This document shows positions 24,277 through 33,156 of a stretch of 58,100 nt of DNA, piece by piece. The translations under genes and the position numbers were made by a program. Every line of letters starts with the position of its first letter. Position 1 is the stretch's first letter. Source of the DNA: Oscillospiraceae bacterium (GTDB lineage Bacteria > Bacillota > Clostridia > Oscillospirales > Oscillospiraceae); contig JAFSZH010000020.1 in NCBI GenBank assembly GCA_017455685.1, forward strand, positions 1-58,100. The letters run 5' to 3'. The notes beneath the pieces were generated by a model, which was not told the origin of the DNA, did no database searches, and saw nothing but the letters and a program-made list of their open reading frames with translations.

Positions 24277-25257
24277 ATGCACAGATACACCATCCTGCCA
24301 AAAACGATCCAGGTCGCCGTTTCCGAAAAAACGCTCAAAGACGCCGCCGTGGTTGCCCACCTGTATTACGAAGAGCGCTTTGCCAACAGTTTTTCCTATC
24401 TGAAAAACGTCCCGCCGGAGGTCGACGTTTATATCGTCACGGCCAATCCTGCGCTGGAGGCGGCAGCCAGGGAGGCGATCCGGGAAGCAGGCTGCAAAAA
24501 CATCTCGATCATCACGAAGCCGAATCAGGGCCGTGATTTTGCCGCTCTGCTCATCGCCGCCAGGGAGGTCCTGGACAGCCACAGCTATATCGGTTTCATA
24601 CACGATAAGAGAAACCATCCCGGCGAGCCCAAGACCCTTACGGATATCTGGGAAAAATACCTGTTCGAGTGCGTCATCGGCTCCGGGGAATATATTTCCT
24701 GGATTCTCCATCGGTTCGAGAACGACCCGCGGCTGGGACTGTTTTCCGCGCCGACGCCCCCGATCGTCACGCTGCTGGGGCTGGCCGGCGTGCTCTGGAC
24801 GCACAATTATCTGCCCACGCTTCGCTTCCTCCGCAAGATCGGCGTAACGTACAGGCCGTGCCGACAAGACGATCCGCTCACCATCGGAAGCGCCTTTTGG
24901 TTCCGGACGAAAGCGTTTGAAAAGCTTCTCTCCTACCCCTGGACCTATGAGGACTTTCCTCCGGAGCCGATGCCGAACGATGGGACGATCGCCCATATCC
25001 TGGAACGGGCGATGGAGGCGATCTGCGTTGACGCCGGATATCGGGCGGGCTACGTGCTGAACGACAATTACGCCGAGGCGTTCATCACCCGGCGCAGCGA
25101 ACAGCTTACCACAGCCATGTGCATCATACGGGAAGCGGGACTGATGGTGTTTACCCGGGGCAATCTGGATCTGCCGCTGGCGCTGCAGAGGCTGCGGGAG
25201 AGAAGAATGGTAAAGCATAATGAACAAAAAGCCATTGACGGAACCTCCGATCATTAA
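24277..25257 (+). CDS. RgpF-family (rhamnan synthesis F) protein, short form
   Basis: A 326-residue protein starting behind AAAGGAGGA. It has the RgpF C-terminal domain pattern: VVAHLYYEERF, a VYIVTANPA strand, KPNQGRDFAALL, GFIHDKRN, then GSAFWFRTKAF and YEDFPPEPMPNDGTIAHILER. RgpF proteins are glycosyltransferases that extend rhamnose-glucose type polymers. This member has only one of the two domains of full RgpF and lacks the ~90-residue tail found in its paralogues at 27659 and 29066. Its last 38 bases overlap the wzt gene. Confidence 0.75.
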   Translation: MHRYTILPKTIQVAVSEKTLKDAAVVAHLYYEERFANSFSYLKNVPPEVDVYIVTANPALEAAAREAIREAGCKNISIITKPNQGRDFAALLIAAREVLDSHSYIGFIHDKRNHPGEPKTLTDIWEKYLFECVIGSGEYISWILHRFENDPRLGLFSAPTPPIVTLLGLAGVLWTHNYLPTLRFLRKIGVTYRPCRQDDPLTIGSAFWFRTKAFEKLLSYPWTYEDFPPEPMPNDGTIAHILERAMEAICVDAGYRAGYVLNDNYAEAFITRRSEQLTTAMCIIREAGLMVFTRGNLDLPLALQRLRERRMVKHNEQKAIDGTSDH

Positions 25258-26527
25258 AATCGACCACGTTTCAAAGGAATATCGTCTGGGTGCCATCGGC
25301 GGAACGACGCTGCGTGACGAGATGCGCCGCCGGAAGGCGGAACGCCGCCACGAAGCGGACCCCACGGCGCGCATCGGCTACACTGGCGGGGCCTATGGCG
25401 AGCGTTTTCTCGCCCTGGACGACGTGTCCTTTGAGATCCGCAAGGGCGAGCGCATCGGCATCATCGGCCATAACGGCGCCGGAAAGACGACGCTGCTGAA
25501 GCTGATCTCCCAGATTACCGCCCCCACGAAGGGAGAGATCGGCATCAACGGCCGCGTCGCCTCCATGCTGGAGGTGGGCACGGGGTTTCACGGCGAACTG
25601 ACAGGCCGGGAAAACGTCTATCTTAACGGGTCCATTCTGGGTATGTCCAAAAAGGAGATCGATGATAAGATCGAGCAGATCATTGATTTCTCCGAGATCC
25701 GTGAATTCATCGATACGCCCGTCAAGCGCTATTCCTCCGGCATGTTCGTCAAGCTCGCTTTTTCCGTGGCGGCGCACCTGGACGCCGAGATCCTCATCAT
25801 GGACGAGGTCCTGGCGGTGGGCGACGTGGATTTCCAGAAAAAATGCATCGCCAAGATCAAGGAGATCTCCTATTCCCGGCACCGCACCATCCTGTACGTC
25901 AGCCATAACATTGCCTCCATCCGTTCTCTGTGCAGCCGATGTGTGGTCCTGGAAAAAGGAAAACTGATCTACGACGGCGATGTGGAGCAGGCCATTTCCC
26001 TGTATACCGGGAAGCAAGGTCTTTCCCGGCAGGAGATCTCCTTCGGCTCCACGGACAGATCCTGCTTCGCCACGGACGGGAAAGTGCGGCTGCAGTCCCT
26101 GCGGTTTACGGACGACGTTTCCAGCTGTTTCGCATACGGCCAGACGATCCGGGCGGAACTCAGCTTCCTTGCCGAGGGCACGCTGAAGAACCTGTTTTTC
26201 CGGCTTCCGGTGTTTACGGACAGCGGAACGCGCGTCGGGACGATCCATACGCAGATCCTCCCCTGCGTCGTGCCGGGTTCCCATCGGCTGATGCTCACTT
26301 TCTCTTTCGAGCAGCTCCTCCCCGGAAAGTACTCTTTCTGGATCATCGCCCGGTCCGATTCCCTGGCGGATCCGGCGTACGACCACGACGTCGTTGCCAA
26401 CGCCGTCGTATTCGAGATCACTGCGCCCGACTCGACACCCCTGCTTCCCGGCGGCTACTATGCCGGATGGGGACCGATCCTGTTCCCGGAGGCGGCAGCG
26501 GAGGATTTCGCAGATGAAAAAATATGA
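25220..26527 (+). CDS. Polysaccharide ABC transporter ATP-binding protein with Wzt C-terminal domain
   Basis: A 435-residue protein. Walker A GHNGAGKT is at 83-90, the signature YSSGM at 171-175, and Walker B ILIMDE at 191-196. Residues about 275-425 form an extra beta-rich Wzt_C domain (ISFGSTDRSCF to VFEIT). In Wzt proteins that domain binds the finished chain end, so it sets which glycan is exported and when growth stops. It partners the permease at 23378. It starts inside the end of the RgpF-family gene and overlaps glf by 14 bases. Confidence 0.88.
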   Translation: MNKKPLTEPPIIKIDHVSKEYRLGAIGGTTLRDEMRRRKAERRHEADPTARIGYTGGAYGERFLALDDVSFEIRKGERIGIIGHNGAGKTTLLKLISQITAPTKGEIGINGRVASMLEVGTGFHGELTGRENVYLNGSILGMSKKEIDDKIEQIIDFSEIREFIDTPVKRYSSGMFVKLAFSVAAHLDAEILIMDEVLAVGDVDFQKKCIAKIKEISYSRHRTILYVSHNIASIRSLCSRCVVLEKGKLIYDGDVEQAISLYTGKQGLSRQEISFGSTDRSCFATDGKVRLQSLRFTDDVSSCFAYGQTIRAELSFLAEGTLKNLFFRLPVFTDSGTRVGTIHTQILPCVVPGSHRLMLTFSFEQLLPGKYSFWIIARSDSLADPAYDHDVVANAVVFEITAPDSTPLLPGGYYAGWGPILFPEAAAEDFADEKI

Positions 26528-27638
26528 TTACCTGGTCGTGGGAGCCGGCCTCTTCGGCGCCGTGTTTGCCCATGAAGCGGTGACGCGGGGCAAATCCGTG
26601 CTCGTGCTTGAAAAAAGGGCCAACCCGGGCGGAAACGCGTATACGGAAGAACAGGACGGCATCCGGATCCATGCGTACGGAGCGCATATTTTCCATACGG
26701 ACGACGCCTCCATCTGGGAATACGTCCAGCGCTTCGGCGCCTTTCTCCCATACGTCCACTCCCCCGCGGCCAATTTCCGCGGACGTTTGTACTCGCTGCC
26801 CTTTTCCATGAGGACGTTCCGGCAGGTCTGGGGCGTTTCGGATCCCACCGAGGCCAGACAGATCATAGAACGCCAGCGAAAGGAATGCGGCGTCGAAGTC
26901 CCCCGCAACCTGGAGGAACAGGCGATATGCCTGGTGGGAAAGGATCTGTACGAGACCCTCATCAAGGGATATTCGGAGAAGCAGTGGGGACGGCCGTGCA
27001 GCCAGCTGCCGCCCGAGCTCATAAGACGTATCCCTCTGCGCTTTACGGATGACGCCAATTATTTTGACGATCCCTATCAGGGGATCCCGCAAGACGGCTA
27101 TACCGCCCTGGTTTGGCGCATGCTCTCCGGCGCCGAGGTCCGGCTGGAAACAGACTATCTTGCTCAAAAGGAAGTCTGGGACGAGCTGGCCGACCGGATC
27201 ATCTACACCGGGCCCATCGACGCCTATTACGGTTACGCCCTGGGCGCTCTGGCCTACCGCACCCTTGCCTTTTCCCGGGAAACGATCACCCTGCCCGATT
27301 TTCAGGGTCGCGCCGTGGTCAACTATACCGATACGGAAACGCCCTTTACCCGTATCATCGAGCACAAGTGGTTTACCGGCGGCAAAAGCGTCGACGGCCG
27401 GGATCTGCCGTATACGATCATCACGAAGGAATACAGCCGGGAATGGCGTCCCGGCGACGAGCCATATTATCCGGTCAACGATGCGGAAAACACGGCGCGT
27501 CTGCAGGCTTATCAAAAACTGGCGGGAGCGGAAAGCCGGGTCTTTTTCGGAGGCCGTCTGGGTGAATACCGCTACTACGATATGGACGACACGATCACCT
27601 CGGCGCTCAAGCTCAGCCGAAAACTTCTCGAGCCATAA
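26514..27638 (+). CDS. glf: UDP-galactopyranose mutase
   Basis: A 374-residue flavoenzyme, the standard Glf length. It starts at ATG 26514 behind GGAGGA; the FAD-binding VVGAGLFG begins at residue 8. Typical Glf stretches follow: NPGGNAYTEEQDGIRIHAYG, HIFHT, GYSEKQWG and EYRYYDMDD. It converts UDP-Galp to UDP-Galf, using reduced FAD, so the exported glycan probably contains galactofuranose. The 14-base overlap with wzt ties it to the exporter genes. Confidence 0.92.
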   Translation: MKKYDYLVVGAGLFGAVFAHEAVTRGKSVLVLEKRANPGGNAYTEEQDGIRIHAYGAHIFHTDDASIWEYVQRFGAFLPYVHSPAANFRGRLYSLPFSMRTFRQVWGVSDPTEARQIIERQRKECGVEVPRNLEEQAICLVGKDLYETLIKGYSEKQWGRPCSQLPPELIRRIPLRFTDDANYFDDPYQGIPQDGYTALVWRMLSGAEVRLETDYLAQKEVWDELADRIIYTGPIDAYYGYALGALAYRTLAFSRETITLPDFQGRAVVNYTDTETPFTRIIEHKWFTGGKSVDGRDLPYTIITKEYSREWRPGDEPYYPVNDAENTARLQAYQKLAGAESRVFFGGRLGEYRYYDMDDTITSALKLSRKLLEP

Positions 27639-27658
27639 AAGGAAACAGAGGCCATCCA

Positions 27659-28885
27659 ATGGAAATCGATTACAAGATCCTCCCCCAGGAGCATTTTCTC
27701 GGTACGGACGCCCCGGACGTCCTGCGCCGCACTGCGGTGATTGCCCATTTGTACTACGAAGAACTGTTTGACAACAGCGCGGCGTATCTCCGGAACATCC
27801 CCCGGGAGGTCGACGCCTATATCGTCACCGCCAATCCAGCGCTGGAAGCCCTGGCGCTGCAGACCATAGAACGGGAACACTGGACGAATTTTCAGGTGAT
27901 CTCCAAGCCCAACCGGGGCCGGGATTACGCCGCACTTCTCGTCAGCTGCGGGGAGATCCTGCCCAGGTATTCCTACGTCTGTTTCGTCCACGACAAGAAA
28001 AGCCAGTCGGGCAACGTCCCGGAACTGGGCGAGCTCTGGCAGAAGTGCATTTTCGAATCCATGCTGGCCAGCGAAAACTATATCCGCAACGTGATCAACG
28101 CTTTTGAATCCGATCCTCAGCTCGGCGTCCTGTCCGCTCCGCTGTCGCCGGAGCCGTATCTCCTCAGCGTGGAAGGATACCTGTGGATGGTCAATTATGC
28201 TGCGTGCGCCGCGTTCCTGAAAAAACTCGGCCTGAAGAAGATCCCGCAGGAAAGCGACAATCCTCTCTTCGTCGGGTCCTCCTTCTGGTTCCGCACCGCG
28301 GCGCTCCGAAAGCTGATGGATCTGCCGCTGTCCTACGAGGATTTCCCGGAGGAGCCCATGCCGGTGGACGGAGCGTTCCCTCACGTGCTGGAGCGGTCCT
28401 ATGGCTTCATCGCGGAGGACGCCGGCTATCACTGCGCTTACGTGCTGCCATCCGGCTACGCCCAATACTTCCTGTCCCAGAAAGCGAAAAACCTCTCCAA
28501 CGCCATGCAGGTGCTGCGCCTCGCCCACCTGATCGCCTTTTCCGACAATCAGGTGGATTTCAACCGCATGCTGGCGGTATGCCGGGCCATGCCGAGCTTC
28601 GACGTTTCGTCCCGCTTCGGCCCCCATCGCTATCAGCGGGTGTTCATCTTTACGGAACCCGGTTACGAGGAGGCCGCCGAAGAGTGCCGGAAGCGGCTGG
28701 AGGACGACAAAGTGATGGTCGGCGGCGTGAATCTGTCGCCTGTGATCGATCGGGCGACCCTCCTGAAACCGACCAATGGCTTTCTCCTCTGCACCTCGGA
28801 GCAGGGAGAAGCGCCCTTTATCGAAATGATGCACCGCTACGGCAGAGACGACTATTTCCGTGCGTACGATCTGCTCGGCCGATAA
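27659..28885 (+). CDS. RgpF-family protein, copy A
   Basis: A 408-residue protein with the RgpF C-terminal-type domain (HLYYEELFDN, YIVTANPALE, KPNRGRDYAALL, CFVHDKKS, GSSFWFRTAAL, YEDFPEEPMPVDG). A ~90-residue tail begins at RVFIFTEPGYEE and ends at YGRDDYFRAY. It is a close paralogue of the gene at 29066, including the first ten codons. Probable glycosyltransferase for the surface polymer; donor and linkage are unknown. The space behind it contains a decayed DUF4422 gene end. Confidence 0.75.
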   Translation: MEIDYKILPQEHFLGTDAPDVLRRTAVIAHLYYEELFDNSAAYLRNIPREVDAYIVTANPALEALALQTIEREHWTNFQVISKPNRGRDYAALLVSCGEILPRYSYVCFVHDKKSQSGNVPELGELWQKCIFESMLASENYIRNVINAFESDPQLGVLSAPLSPEPYLLSVEGYLWMVNYAACAAFLKKLGLKKIPQESDNPLFVGSSFWFRTAALRKLMDLPLSYEDFPEEPMPVDGAFPHVLERSYGFIAEDAGYHCAYVLPSGYAQYFLSQKAKNLSNAMQVLRLAHLIAFSDNQVDFNRMLAVCRAMPSFDVSSRFGPHRYQRVFIFTEPGYEEAAEECRKRLEDDKVMVGGVNLSPVIDRATLLKPTNGFLLCTSEQGEAPFIEMMHRYGRDDYFRAYDLLGR

Positions 28886-28929
28886 GACGGCGCCCAGCTG
28901 CACCCGTACGACATAAGGATATGCCGAAA

Positions 28930-28990
28930 GTGGCTCGTTTACGTTCGGGTGCTTTCATAAAGCTCTCCGCCGCAGAACTTCCCGCGTATC
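28930..28990 (+). pseudogene. Relic of a DUF4422 gene end
   Basis: Bases 28948-28983 match the 3' end of the intact DUF4422 gene (30955-30992) almost exactly, with one inserted base, two deleted bases and two substitutions. Read in one frame the relic still gives KLSAAELP, next to GLSVAELP in the intact protein. The reading frame is broken and nothing else of the gene is recognisable. It marks an old RgpF-DUF4422 module duplication. Confidence 0.7.
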
Positions 28991-29065
28991 AAAAACAGGG
29001 TTGTAAGCGCTTCCCCCCAGAGACTTCCGTTCGTTTTTCCAACCGAAGCATAAAAGAGGTTTTTT

Positions 29066-30286
29066 ATGGAAATCGATTACAAGATCCTGCCCCAAGATTA
29101 TACGGTCAACAAGGATATCACGGACGCTCTCGGCAAAACGGCAGTAATCATCCATCTGTACTACGACGATCTGTTTGAGGACAACCTGAAATATCTTCGG
29201 AACATTCCCGGAGAGATCGACGCCTATATCGTCACCGCCAACAGAAAGCTCGCGTCCATGGCCCGGGAAATCATCCGGCAGGAGTGCCGGACAAACTTCC
29301 GGGTGATCTCCAAGCCTAACCGGGGCCGGGATTATGGCGCGCTTCTCGTCACCTGCGCGGAGATCCTGCCCAAGTACTCCTACGTATGCTTCGTCCATGA
29401 CAAGAAGAGCCGCCCGGAAGACGATCCGGTGCTGGGACAGACGTGGCAGACCTGCCTTTTTGAGTGCACTTTGGCCAGCGGCGACTATATCCGCAACGTG
29501 GTCAACGCCTTTGAGGAAGATCCCCGGCTGGGCTTTCTCTCCTCTCCGATGTCGCCGGAGTCCACGCTTCTCAGTGTGGACGGCGCCCTCTGGACAGCCA
29601 ATTATCTTGCCTGTGCTTCGTTCCTCAAAAAGCTGGGAGTGCAAAAAATTCCCCCCGTCAGTGAGGAACCGCTCTACGTGGGATCCGCCTTCTGGCTGCG
29701 TACCGCCGCGATCCAAAAGCTTCTGGCGTTCTCTTTTTCCTATGAGGATTTCCCTGCTGAGCCCATGCCGGAGGATGGGACCATCGCCCATGTGCTGGAG
29801 AGAGCCATCGGATTCGTGGCAGAGGACGCAGGATACAGTACCGCCTTCGTCATGTCGGTGCCATACAGCCGGTATTTCCTGACCCAGAAAACAAAGCACC
29901 TCACCAAAGCCATGCAGGTGCTGCGCGCCGCCAAAATGATCGCCTATACCGACAACCGGGTCGATTTCGACCGAATGCTGGCAATAACCCGTAAGGAAAC
30001 GGGGCTCAGCGATCTGACGCTTTTCGCGGTCCGATACATGCGGGTATTCATTCTCTCGGAGAGCGGCTGTGAGGAAGCCGTCGCAGCGTGCCGGGAGAGG
30101 CTGGAAAAAGACGGGGTGATCCCCGGCGGCGTGTACCTGTCCCCTGCGATCGATCAGGTGACCCTTCTGAACCCGACCAACGGCTTTCTTCTCTGCGCCT
30201 CGGAGCAGGGAGAAGCGTCCTATATCGAACTGCTGAACCGTCACGGAAGAGACGACTATTTCCGTGCGGACATGATAACCGAGTGA
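29066..30286 (+). CDS. RgpF-family protein, copy B
   Basis: A 406-residue paralogue of the 27659 gene, starting behind AGAGG with the same opening codons (MEIDYKILPQ). Domain pattern: IIHLYYDDLFEDN, YIVTANRK, KPNRGRDYGALL, CFVHDKKS, GSAFWLRTAAI, YEDFPAEPMPEDGTIAHVLER, and the tail ending GRDDYFRAD. Probable glycosyltransferase. The two copies differ throughout, so the duplication is not recent and they may use different acceptors. Confidence 0.75.
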   Translation: MEIDYKILPQDYTVNKDITDALGKTAVIIHLYYDDLFEDNLKYLRNIPGEIDAYIVTANRKLASMAREIIRQECRTNFRVISKPNRGRDYGALLVTCAEILPKYSYVCFVHDKKSRPEDDPVLGQTWQTCLFECTLASGDYIRNVVNAFEEDPRLGFLSSPMSPESTLLSVDGALWTANYLACASFLKKLGVQKIPPVSEEPLYVGSAFWLRTAAIQKLLAFSFSYEDFPAEPMPEDGTIAHVLERAIGFVAEDAGYSTAFVMSVPYSRYFLTQKTKHLTKAMQVLRAAKMIAYTDNRVDFDRMLAITRKETGLSDLTLFAVRYMRVFILSESGCEEAVAACRERLEKDGVIPGGVYLSPAIDQVTLLNPTNGFLLCASEQGEASYIELLNRHGRDDYFRADMITE

Positions 30287-30320
30287 TCCGCAGGCGACCG
30301 ACCATTACCGGAGGAAAAGA

Positions 30321-31010
30321 ATGATCTATATCCTTACCCACAGAGGAGTGACCCAATCGATCGCCGAGCTCACACCCCAACGTGTGCTGCACGTGGGGCT
30401 TGGGCCCTCGGATTCTCCCAAATTCCTCTCCGACGCCGTCGGGGATTCCATTGCGGAGAAAAACCCCTATTACTGCGAGCTCACCGGGATCTACTGGCTG
30501 TGGAAAAACGCCTCCGATCAGGCGGATGAGCTGATCGGCATTGACCAGTACCGCCGGTTTTTCCTGCTCCGGCCTTTGACCCATCTAAATGAAAAGCGCG
30601 CCCTGGAAGCCATCGCCGGAAAGGATATCATCCTGCCGGAACGGCTGTATTTCTCTGAAAGAAGCGTCCGGGAGCAGTATGAGATCTGGCACCGGAAAGA
30701 GGATCTCGACAAACTGGAGGCGCTGCTGACGGAGCTCCATCCCGAGGTCATGCCCGCTTTTGCCGAGGTGATGGAGCGCAGCTGGCTGCACCCCTACAAC
30801 ATGATGGTCTGCCGGAAAAAGCTGTTCGACGAATACTGCGCCTGGCTCTTCCCGATCCTGTTCGCGCTGGAGAAGGAGATCGACGCCCCTGCCATAGATG
30901 ACCCCTATCAGAAGCGTGTCTTCGGCTTCCTGGCCGAGCGGCTCCTCAACGTCTGGGTGCTTTATAAAGGGCTCTCCGTCGCGGAACTTCCCATACACCT
31001 GGAGGGATGA
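30321..31010 (+). CDS. DUF4422 capsular-polysaccharide glycosyltransferase-like protein
   Basis: A 229-residue protein with the DUF4422 hallmarks: NPYYCELTGIYWLWKN near 53-68, IGIDQYRRFF near 74-83, then DIILPERLYFSE and LHPYNMMVCRKKLFDEYCAWLF. The family is common in capsule and exopolysaccharide loci and is regarded as glycosyltransferase-like. The usual GxHYRRYF reads GIDQYRRFF here (His replaced by Gln). It starts behind GGAGG. A degenerate copy of its 3' end lies at 28930-28990. Confidence 0.8.
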   Translation: MIYILTHRGVTQSIAELTPQRVLHVGLGPSDSPKFLSDAVGDSIAEKNPYYCELTGIYWLWKNASDQADELIGIDQYRRFFLLRPLTHLNEKRALEAIAGKDIILPERLYFSERSVREQYEIWHRKEDLDKLEALLTELHPEVMPAFAEVMERSWLHPYNMMVCRKKLFDEYCAWLFPILFALEKEIDAPAIDDPYQKRVFGFLAERLLNVWVLYKGLSVAELPIHLEG

Positions 31011-31017
31011 CTGTTTC

Positions 31018-33132
31018 ATGAACACTGTCGAACTGACCGTCCGCGAGCTGCTGCGGCACGCCGACGGCGTCGATGAAAAAAGGATCCTTGTTCTCCGCCC
31101 GGACGAGAGCGTGCCCGGGGACGGCGCGCCGTACAACGCCGTCGTATGTGTCGGCTGTCTGGAGACGCAGGCCGATCCCTCCCGTTATCTGTCGGAGGCC
31201 GGAAAGCTGCTGGTGGAGGGCGGGCAGCTCTTTGTGTTTGCCGACAATCGCCTGGGGCTCAAATACTTTTCCGGGGAACTGGACCCCTTTACCAACGGGT
31301 TCGGCAACGGCCCGGAGGGGTATAACCACGTTTACACGCCGAAGGGCCGCTGCTATGCACTGGAGGAACTGAAGGGCTTTCTCGCGGAGGCGGGATTCCC
31401 CCGGGTGAGGGCCTATTCCCTTCTGCCCGGTGCGGAGGCCCCCCGGTTCGTGATCGCGGAGGATTTCCGGCCGTCAGAACGGATGTCCATTCGCTATACG
31501 CCTGAGTACCGGAGCCCGGATACAGTTTTTCTGGAAGAGGAGTACGTCATCGACTCCCTCCTTGCCAACCGGCTTCTGCCGGGGATGGCCGACGGTCTTC
31601 TGCTGGAGGCGGCCGCGGCGCCCTTTCCCGCCGCCGTGGAGGAGATCGTGTTTTCTTCCGACCGCCGGCGGGAGTACGCCATGCAGACCACGGTCCTGGC
31701 CAACGGCACGGTGGAGAAGCGTCCGCTGTACCCGGAGGGCTTCGGCCGCCCGGAGATGATGGCGGCCCATGAACGGATGCTGCGGGAACGGGGGATCCGG
31801 ACCGTTCGAAGCTCCGTACGATCCGATGGAGATACACCGGTCTACGTCACAGAATATACGGACGCGCCGCTGGCCAACGCTTATCTGCAGGATCTTCTGC
31901 TGCGGGACAAGGACACCTTCGTCCGGGAGATGGATCGGTTTCGCGAACAGATCCTCTCCGCCTCGGAGCTGCTTCCGGGGCCGGGTCATATCCAGAAAAC
32001 GGCTTTCCCCGACATGGTGCCGCTGAACTGCTTTGTGGTCGATGGAGAATACGTGTTCTTCGACCAGGAATTCAGCCGCGCCGATTACCCGGCCGACTCC
32101 ATCGTGGCGCGCTCCCTGCTGATCGTTTACGAGCTGGACTCCCGGAGGGAGCAGACGCTGCCCAGATCCTTCTTTTTCGAGCGTTACGGGCTGACGGAGG
32201 ATCTGGACCGGCTGCTGACGCTGGCCAGGGAATTCACGGACGAGCTCGCCGCTCCCGGCGGCGGGGAGACGGGAAAACCCCGAGATCCGGCCACTACCCA
32301 GTGCAACCGCCATCGGATGAACTACTCCGAGGAGCTGTTTGAAAAACTGACTTATAACCCGGTGGCCGGCCTGGAACACAAGGATCTGTATCTGTTCGGC
32401 ACCGGCCCGGCCGTATCGAAGTTCATCGAGATGTACCAGCGGGATTATGAGATCCGCGCCGTGCTCCTGCCCGTGCTGGAGCCGGACATTTCGGAATACG
32501 ACGGATATCCGGTGCTGTCGGTGACGATCCTGCGGGAGCTGGATCCCGGGGATTACCGCGTGGTCATATGTTCCCCCGATTACGACGCCATCCGGAGCCG
32601 TCTCGCGGAGCTGGGCACTGTGGACTGCGTCGTTTATCACCCGGGAAAAGTCTACCCCGGCCGGCAGGCGACAAAGCTGTACCAGCAGGAACGATCAGAA
32701 AAAAAGCCCTATCATATCGGCTACGTGGCCGGGGTGTTCGACCTGTATCACCTGGGACATCTGAAGCTGTTCCAGCGGGCCAAGGCGATGTGCGATTATC
32801 TGATCGTCGGCGTGGTGACCGACGCGGGCGTGCGGGACTTCAAGAAGACGGAGCCCTTCATCCCCTTTGAAGAACGGATCGAGATGGTGCGGGGCTGCCG
32901 GTACGTGGATGAAGCGGTGGAGATCCCCTATTTCCATCGGGGCACCATCGAAGCCTTTGAAAAGTATCACTTTGACGTGCAGTTTTCGGGCAGCGATTAC
33001 GCTCATGAGCCTCTCTGGCTCTATCACAAGGCCTGGCTGGAGGAGCGGGGCGCCGCTATGGTGTTTTTCCCATACACCGAGGGAACAAGCTCTTCCAAAA
33101 TCAAGGGTCTGATCGAGCGAAATCTCCTGTAA
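31018..33132 (+). CDS. Four-part fusion: methyltransferase-like, kinase-like, Rossmann-like and cytidylyltransferase domains
   Basis: A 704-residue protein. I start it at ATG 31018 behind GGAGGGA. Part 1 (1-150) looks like the second half of a class I methyltransferase (LLVEGGQLFVFADNRLGL, LKGFLAEAGF) but lacks the glycine-rich SAM loop. Part 2 (about 170-400) is aminoglycoside-phosphotransferase-like, with DMVPLNCFV and FFDQEF in place of the HxDxxxxN and DFG-type motifs. Part 3 (about 450-555) starts KDLYLFGTGPAVSKFIEMYQ, like the N-terminal Rossmann unit of PglD-type proteins. Part 4 (560-704) is a TagD-type cytidylyltransferase with HLGH at 578-581 and GTSSSKIKGLI. The last part should make a CDP-activated alcohol such as CDP-glycerol. 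The other functions are inferred from fold-like motifs. Confidence 0.7.
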   Translation: MNTVELTVRELLRHADGVDEKRILVLRPDESVPGDGAPYNAVVCVGCLETQADPSRYLSEAGKLLVEGGQLFVFADNRLGLKYFSGELDPFTNGFGNGPEGYNHVYTPKGRCYALEELKGFLAEAGFPRVRAYSLLPGAEAPRFVIAEDFRPSERMSIRYTPEYRSPDTVFLEEEYVIDSLLANRLLPGMADGLLLEAAAAPFPAAVEEIVFSSDRRREYAMQTTVLANGTVEKRPLYPEGFGRPEMMAAHERMLRERGIRTVRSSVRSDGDTPVYVTEYTDAPLANAYLQDLLLRDKDTFVREMDRFREQILSASELLPGPGHIQKTAFPDMVPLNCFVVDGEYVFFDQEFSRADYPADSIVARSLLIVYELDSRREQTLPRSFFFERYGLTEDLDRLLTLAREFTDELAAPGGGETGKPRDPATTQCNRHRMNYSEELFEKLTYNPVAGLEHKDLYLFGTGPAVSKFIEMYQRDYEIRAVLLPVLEPDISEYDGYPVLSVTILRELDPGDYRVVICSPDYDAIRSRLAELGTVDCVVYHPGKVYPGRQATKLYQQERSEKKPYHIGYVAGVFDLYHLGHLKLFQRAKAMCDYLIVGVVTDAGVRDFKKTEPFIPFEERIEMVRGCRYVDEAVEIPYFHRGTIEAFEKYHFDVQFSGSDYAHEPLWLYHKAWLEERGAAMVFFPYTEGTSSSKIKGLIERNLL

Positions 33133-33156
33133 TCCTGGAAGCCGCGAGGGAAAACC

